Source of the DNA: Gnetum montanum
Lineage: Eukaryota > Streptophyta > Gnetopsida > Gnetales > Gnetaceae
Assembly: GCA_015680685.1 (NCBI GenBank)
Contig: MNCI01035354.1
Span: 1,487,781-1,511,479, forward strand
Direction: 5' to 3'
Length of the DNA: 23,699 bases
In this document: piece after piece, positions 17,915 to 23,699 of the stretch
Layout: every line of letters starts with the position of its first letter
How positions within the stretch are numbered: the first letter of the stretch is position 1
Translations under genes and position numbers: made by a program
Notes under the pieces: model-generated
What the model saw: the letters and a program-made list of their open reading frames with translations, nothing else
The model's database searches: none
What the model was told of the DNA's origin: nothing

Positions 17915-18365
17915 GACAAGAACAAGTTGTTGGAAGGTGGCCCTTGGTTTTTTGGTGTTGGGGGCCTTGCCTTTGCCAAGTGGTATTAGGGGCACAATCA
18001 AATTTGACTTTGTTTGAAGGAATTCCAATTTGGTTAGGATCTTGAACTATTTGATGGATTTATGGGAACACAACTCCTAGAATAGGTAGCAAGTAGATTT
18101 GGGGAATTAATTAAACTAGAGAGAGTCATTGCCTCCTTATTTAGAATGTTTTTAGCCAAATCTACTTGTAGTGTGCATCTAAAGTTCAATAGATCAGATT
18201 TAGAAATAAATAGGGAACACTTATCCTTAGGGTGGAGTATGAGAACTTGCCTACAAAGTGCTCAAAATGTGGGAAAATGCGGTATAAAAGGGTCATCTAC
18301 TAACCAAGTCCTAAACCCTACTTGCACTATGGTAAGGTTGGACACACAATGAATAATTGCAGAGA
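17915..18365 (+). pseudogene. LINE ORF1-like relic (DUF4283-like, zinc knuckle)
   Basis: Pieces in changing frames read NKLLEGGPWFFG, NYLMDLWEHN, RFGELIKLERVIASLFRMF, KCSKCGK and HYGKVGHTMNNC. This order matches the Gag-like protein of plant L1-type elements: a GPWxF core, a (I/V)GxxLGxxxKxD block, then CCHC knuckles. The first Cys of the second knuckle is replaced. Similar Gag-like domains occur in other plant retroelement proteins, so the element class is not certain. Confidence 0.65.
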
Positions 18366-18978
18366 TAGACTACAACAAATTAACCATATGAAGAGAGGAT
18401 AATTGATTGCCCATAAATTAGGGAAGTCCCAATATATTTCTTGTAACTATTATAGGAAACAAGGTCATTAAGAGATTGTTTATTACACTAAGCTTAGAAA
18501 AAAAAACTAGTTCTAAGATAAAACAAACTATTAGCTTAGTAATACCAAGTGTACAATCTAAAGGAGGAACCCAAAAGTAGAACTCAACAGAGTTGTGCAA
18601 CATTGAAACCCTAAAGGTGGATCTACCTTAAGAGGGTGATAAATGTGATAATATCAAAAATGTAATCCATTCCTTTCTAGAAGATGACATCTAAGGTGTT
18701 CTTTCTGATGTCATCCCCTATAAATTGGTAGAGTAGAAACAATAGCATAACTAATCCAATTCAGATAGTTTTTCATCATGTAAGTTTGGAAAGAAAAAAA
18801 TGCTTTTCTATATACACCTTCATGAATTATAAGATTCCCTCTTAAGTTTCAAATAGCATAAACCTTGACTACCTCTAATGATGATGAAAATGAATCTTGC
18901 TAGAATGACACCATGGAGGATATGAAGGCTTTGATGTACAAGCATAAAACATGCTAGGTCGACCACCAAAAATGCAAG

Positions 18979-19005
18979 CAACACCAAGGTGTAATATTGG
19001 TGTTG
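18979..19005. repeat. 9-bp inverted repeat
   Basis: CAACACCAA and TTGGTGTTG are separated by 9 nt, a perfect small hairpin with no known role. Confidence 0.7.
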
Positions 19006-19809
19006 ACTAACTTTTTTAAATGCCCAAGATGAGCCTGTACACAAAAAGAAACATTATTATTAATGTTTTTATTTGGCTTTTGTCATATGGTCTTGTGTGA
19101 AGAGCTTTTCCTTCCTTAAGTAAGTTGATTCATTTACCTATTTGTGTGTTTTGAATCATCTCTTTCATAAATGCAGCTAGACTTCATCAAAGTGCTACCA
19201 TGCTTATGTATCTCAAAACCATTTGGTTGATGTGGAGTCTAGTGTTGCGTAGTGAATAAAGCTTATGATTTTCCCTTGTTCCACCATTGATGCCTTAAAT
19301 ACTAAAATACTAAAAACATTCATACAACATTAAAGACACTAAATAATATTTAGTTAATTTCTATTTTTTTAAGTTGCAATAATTCATCCTTACTCAAGGA
19401 GGTCACAATTGTATGGCATGGTGTTGGGCCATCAAGGTTGTGAACATGAACGAGATGGTAGATAGTGCTAAGAGTCCACCAAAGACCTCTGGAAATGCAT
19501 AAAAACGATGGGCTTTTGTCACCATTGAGCATTCAAAGAATGTGATCCTCACATCTCTCTCTTCATCATATGAAGAGGATAATCATTCAAGTTGAACAAC
19601 AATCTAGTCGAACAACAATCCACATTTTAGAGGTCTCAGTGAAATCTTCTTATCATAATCAAAGTACAATCTCTACTCTAGCAGAAAGTTCCATAGCTAT
19701 GTCTAGTAGAGGTAAAAAGATGACATATGATGGTGATGTTATCACCATTCCCATGTCTGCGGTGGCAACACGAGTGGTCAAAGAAGGATATTTGTCCAAA
19801 AAGTGATGA

Positions 19810-20178
19810 GATCCTGGTAGTCCCATGGTGGAAATTCAAATTGGTAAAAAGGATCATTGCCTAGCTCTTTTTGACTTCAATTTAGGGGTCAATCTCATCT
19901 CATTGTAGTAGTACCTTGATTGGGAGCTTTCTTCTCTCAAGCATACTAACATTCAATTGGAGCTAGTGGACCAATCCTACACATACCCTGTGGGACAAGT
20001 ATGTGATGTAATGACTTCTATTATAGCTTAGTTGTATCCTACTGATTTCTTAGTGATCAAGTTAGAAAACAAGATGGAAGAGGATCTTCTTGTTATCATG
20101 GGGAGAGCTTGGTTAAGCACTATTGATGCCAAGCTGGTCTTCCAAGACCTCCACCTTGAAATTGGTAGAAGAGATAAG
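19810..20178 (+). pseudogene. Ty3/gypsy aspartic-protease relic
   Basis: One frame reads DPGSPMVEIQIGK, ALFDFNLGVNLISL, IQLELVDQSYTYPVGQVCDV, YPTDFLVIKLE and DLLVIMGRAWLSTIDAKLVF. This is the retropepsin-like domain of plant gypsy Gag-Pol (ALxDxGASVSLM, LxLADxSxxYPxGxxEDV, VDFVxLD, PIILGRPFLxTxxAxID). The catalytic Asp-Ser/Thr-Gly is changed, and stops lie at 19906-19911 and about 20029. The open stretch at 19663-19806 before it may be Gag-derived but is not recognised. Confidence 0.82.
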
Positions 20179-22260
20179 ATTGGAAGGATGAATTACAAGA
20201 GAATACTGTGTGATCATTCCCAATCCTATTGCATCATGCACATGTGCTAGTTAAGCGAGCTAGATGAAACACTTGATAGGTAATACTTGGTATGTCTTAA
20301 TGAATATCTTTCACCTCTGACAAGCCTAATACTCAATTTAACACCAAGATACCTTCTACGTGATAGACATGGATTAGTCATGAGAGAGGAATCCTTCATG
20401 CCATGTCAAAAATTTACTTTTCTCCTATTTCCATTTATGTATTTAATGAAGTTAGGATGTTTAGTTAGAATTTTTATACTTTTTGAGCTTATTAGATAAT
20501 CATTTATGACATTTTTTCCTTCTAGAATATTTTGTATGTGTGTGTAAGAATACCAATTAATGTGCTTTATGAATGCTCACCAAATAAGCCAATGATGGAT
20601 GGGTGAGTTATAGATGTGATGAGGATGTGAGAGTGCCAAATGGGTTGAAAGTGGAGCCTTGATCAATGGAATGCATGTGCAACAAAATTCTTCCACACAC
20701 TTTTCTTCTATCCTTCACTAGTGAACCAAGCTCCGATTTGGCAGGGAGCTAGGACTTACACTACAAGTTGTTGAAGCTAATACTATTGGAAATGTTTGCA
20801 AGTGGTGGGTCCATACCTTAGGATGTGAGCTCTCGAATCCTGGAAGAGTTCATGATCATTAGTAAGGAAAGGGTGTGTCATCAAGGATCCTTGTGATCAC
20901 TGAATGAGTCTAATTGGTGTGATTAGACCAAGGTGCATGTGTTGCCTTGCCTAGCCATCCTAGTTAGAAGTGATTTGTAATCTTATGAACCTATGTGTGC
21001 CATGTGTTGTGGGATGAATTATTAGGTTTAGTTATGTCAAAGACTCCAGGTGGTGATCTAGCACTCTAATTAACTCCCATGATCCCTATGCTCCATAAAA
21101 AACCCCTCTTGCTATGAAAAGAATAAAAAAAAAAGATGAAAGAAAAATGATAAAAAACATGAAAATAAAAGAAAATATGAAAAAAAGAGAAAAGAAAAAA
21201 AATACATTAGTAAAATAACATTGAAGATAAGAAGAGTTGATAGGAAGAGCAATGTACCCTTAGGCTTATCGATCCATGCAAATTGGTATTTTTACCATTC
21301 CAAACCAATTTTATGATTGCTCACAACAACAGCAAAATGACTAGTTGACCTAGTACCTATGTAAGCCTTTTGTACATTCAAACCCATCTTCCAGGTCACT
21401 TAACTTTCCAAAACATCATAGTCCAAGATAATCTTCTACTTATCCCTACCCTTGGCCATGAAGGCCCAAAAGTCTCTCTCTTAGTGAACTTTAGTGATTT
21501 CAATTGCTACTTCCACTCAAATTTCAAATTCCTTTATTTCCTGGGTCAACATTATCATTCTTGACCCAAGCCTTGACCACATTTAAATTTGGAAATTTTT
21601 TCCTATTTTTTATGGTTTTGTAATCTTTGTTAGGATGTGGGGTTGGTGATTGTAACCAAGGGGATTGACAAGAGGTTTCTAGTAAAGAAAAATTTGGGGA
21701 GCTTGTTGTGCATATGTGCATAAATGAAGGAAAACCAAACTAGAATCTTAGCTTCTAGATTCTCTATGACACATGGCCTTGGTTTAATCTCACTAGTGAT
21801 TGGATTATGAAACACTCAAGGCTAGACGTCATTGGAAGTGGTAGCTATGACCTTGTTCTTGGAAGGAATACTTGGAGGTTGATCCCCATTGTATGGATGG
21901 TAGTGATGCAAGAATGTGGCAACAAATATCTCGTAGCATGTAGGGCATGCTAACATGCTTCATTAACTAATTGAATGGTTGGCTAAGGATCCGGTGAGGT
22001 TTCACTTTCACTCTTGTCTCTCCTATCCATTATTCCTTCTCCATCCCTTTCATTCAATTTCTTTCCATTGGTGTGTGTGGTAGGGAGTTGATCAAGAAAA
22101 GTGAAGAATGAGATCTAGCCATCCAATGGGATAGACTCATATTTGATGCTAATGTCTCAGTAGTTGTTGTCAATCCATGGGTGTATCATCAATAGGTTTT
22201 ACAAGGGCAAGAAAGAAAAATGCTTACTAGGGGGAGGACCTAATTGTGAATATTTAGTGG
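20179..22260. other. gypsy-flanking DNA, no gene seen
   Basis: Expected downstream gypsy domains (RT, RNase H, integrase) were not recognised. The only structured part is the purine tract at 21115-21208. Short open frames carry no known motif. Confidence 0.4.
21115..21208. repeat. purine-rich low-complexity tract
   Basis: About 94 bases, almost all A with G and a few T (AAAGAATAAAAAAAAAAGATG and similar). Confidence 0.85.
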
Positions 22261-23400
22261 ATTGATATTACAAGTGAGTAAGTTAAAGCTTATCTCCCAA
22301 CAATGATAGTGGTTACATTGCATAAGATACTTGATTGGTCTTCCACTTGTGTGAGTGTTGACTTTGTTGTTCTTTCAAGTTTGATCATGATAAACTCTTT
22401 TTAGTTCACCTCAGTTATGCCTATATTCCATTATTCTTGGTGCTCTAACCATTCTTGATTTATATAACCCCTCTTTTCTAGCTTTTAGTTTATGGGAATA
22501 CATAAGTTGATCAATTAACTAAATTTCCATAAGTGTGGGTGTCACCAAAAATAAGTTTATAATGCTATTTTTTCTTTTTCCTTAGACATTTTATGAGGTC
22601 AATTTGTGATGATTTGAGTGTTTTGTTGACCTTGTGCAAGGCTTCAACAGTAAAGGAAGGTAATTTCAGGACTGGTGATAAATTTTGGCTTTCTTCCAAG
22701 TTTGTCAGGGTGCACAAATGCAACCCCTACATCAATGTAAGGATGTTAGTGTCCCTATGTTAGCACATCCCCCTTGTATCAAAAAACCACTATAAATTAG
22801 GAGGACCTCCCAAACTTATTTTTGCACTTTTTCATTTTTTTTTTACTTTTCTATACCTCCAAATTGTCCACGAACAAGTGAAACTTTGTTGGATTTTCAC
22901 CATAGGAGTCAGATTTGTGATTTTTTTGCACACATTCTTCTTGACTTTATTGTCCTTAATATTTGAGTTGTGGTTCAAGCTTGGTGTCTTGTAATGTAGT
23001 CATGGTGGATAGGCATTAATTATGGTATGTATTTAATGCATCTGGTAGTTATTTAAACATTTCTACCTTATTTATGCTTTCCCATACACACCATGATTCA
23101 AGAGTTATGATAATGTTTTAAAAATGTTTTCAAGGATTGTATTTATTTTTTTTCGCATGTAATTTTTGCAATGGTAGTATGATGCCTAGGGAACTCACTT
23201 GATTTTTAGCACACTTCACAGATCATCATGTTAGGGTGATCATGATCCAAGCTACATAGATTGAGGAGGGTTGAGGTTGAATAATCTTAGGCCTCTGTTT
23301 GTGGACCCTTACATGAGCTAGTAATTCCTGAGGAGAAGGAAGGAGAAGAGCTTAGATCTTCTAATTTGGAACTTGTAGGTCCTATGCTAGAAATACCTTC
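22260..23400. other. AT-rich DNA, no gene seen
   Basis: Short T runs (for example 22842-22851) and no recognisable coding motif. It may be the distal part of the LTR or promoter block at the right edge. Confidence 0.4.
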
Positions 23401-23419
23401 AGTTAGAAGTATATTGGTG

Positions 23420-23699
23420 ATGAGACACGATATGCACAAGCCACGATATCGTGTACGCGATATCGCAGCCGCCGCGATATCGCATCCCCTGCGATATCGC
23501 AGTCTGCCACCAAATCTATAAATAAGAGGCGGCACTCCCCTCATTTGTCATCCTAGGCTAGAAGTAGCGAAGCTCTGGCGAATTGATCATCCCAGAGATA
23601 GAATATTTTCCATGTGCCCGTAGTAGGAGTCCCCCAAGTGAACGGTTCTTTATTCGAGCAGCTTTGTACCTGAATGCAAGTTGTGTATGGAAATAAAGA
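23420..23699 (+). mobile_element. probable partial LTR (U3-R-U5) at window edge
   Basis: TATAAATAAGAGGCGGCACT, then CCCCTCATTTGTCATCC, and later GCTTTGTACCTGAATGCAAG and GGAAATAAAG. This resembles the U3/R/U5 order of plant gypsy LTRs: TATAAATAGAGG, a CTCATTTGTA-like start, and TTGTACnTGAATnnAAG before AATAAAG. Both ends are undefined. An unrelated gene promoter is the alternative. Confidence 0.45.
23428..23524 (+). promoter_or_regulatory. CGATATCG palindrome array and TATA box
   Basis: Perfect CGATATCG lies at 23444, 23458, 23475 and 23492 (spacings 14, 17, 17), with a degenerate copy at 23428. The first is extended to the 12-bp palindrome CACGATATCGTG; the others sit in GCGATATCGC. TATAAATA follows at 23517-23524, 18 bp after the last box. 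The layout is that of clustered factor sites next to a core promoter. Confidence 0.6.

Noticed and set aside
20032-20499. 72- and 70-codon + frames after the gypsy protease start
   Set aside because: The first is the tail of the protease relic; the second has no RT or integrase motif.
23287-23544. 85-codon open frame on the - strand over the palindrome array
   Set aside because: Arg/Ala-rich translation of the repeated GCGATATCGC units; the opposite strand is also open here because the repeat lacks stops.
1-23699. CRISPR arrays, operons, bacterial promoters, tRNA or rRNA genes
   Set aside because: The spliced plant gene and plant retroelements show eukaryotic DNA; the tRNA-like boxes do not form complete tRNA genes.

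Overview
The window looks like plant nuclear DNA. It holds one recognisable gene, a Tubby-like F-box protein (TLP) gene on the + strand. Its four coding exons lie at 2782-3234, 4016-4103, 12813-12945 and 13644-14304, and splice to 1335 nt (444 aa plus stop). The protein has the plant TLP arrangement: conserved N-terminus, F-box, Tubby domain and an intact C-terminal Tubby signature. I infer a large-genome seed plant, possibly a gymnosperm, from an 8.7-kb intron filled with decayed retroelements, AT-rich non-coding DNA and long gene-free flanks. The species assignment is low confidence.

Layout. Positions 1-2400 are AT-rich non-coding DNA with degenerate repeats, including copies of a tRNA-derived SINE-like family. 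Positions about 2400-2781 are the GC-richer promoter and 5' leader, with a TATA-like box, a GA microsatellite and a two-codon uORF. Exon 1 (N-terminus and F-box) is followed by intron 1 (781 bp, weak donor), short exon 2, and intron 2 (8709 bp). Intron 2 contains an internally deleted Ty1/copia retrotransposon at 6450-9878, in the same orientation as the gene, with both LTRs, a tRNA-Met primer-binding site, degraded gag, a GAG-pre-integrase motif and the RNase H tail. Exons 3 and 4 carry the rest of the Tubby domain.

Positions 14305-23699 hold no intact gene that I can support. They contain tandem repeats, a LINE reverse-transcriptase relic (17237-17502), a relic resembling a plant LINE ORF1 (DUF4283-like region plus zinc knuckle, 17915-18365) and a Ty3/gypsy aspartic-protease relic (19810-20178). 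At the right edge is a promoter-like block with four perfect CGATATCG palindromes just upstream of a TATA box (23428-23524), probably part of an LTR cut by the window end.

The TLP gene is the only part likely to be functional. Its transcript must splice across the copia element. I see no clear new multi-gene system. The most unusual signals are the palindromic CGATATCG array, the tandem duplications clustered in the copia element, the SINE-like family with A/B boxes, and the weak donor of intron 1, which could yield an F-box-only product.
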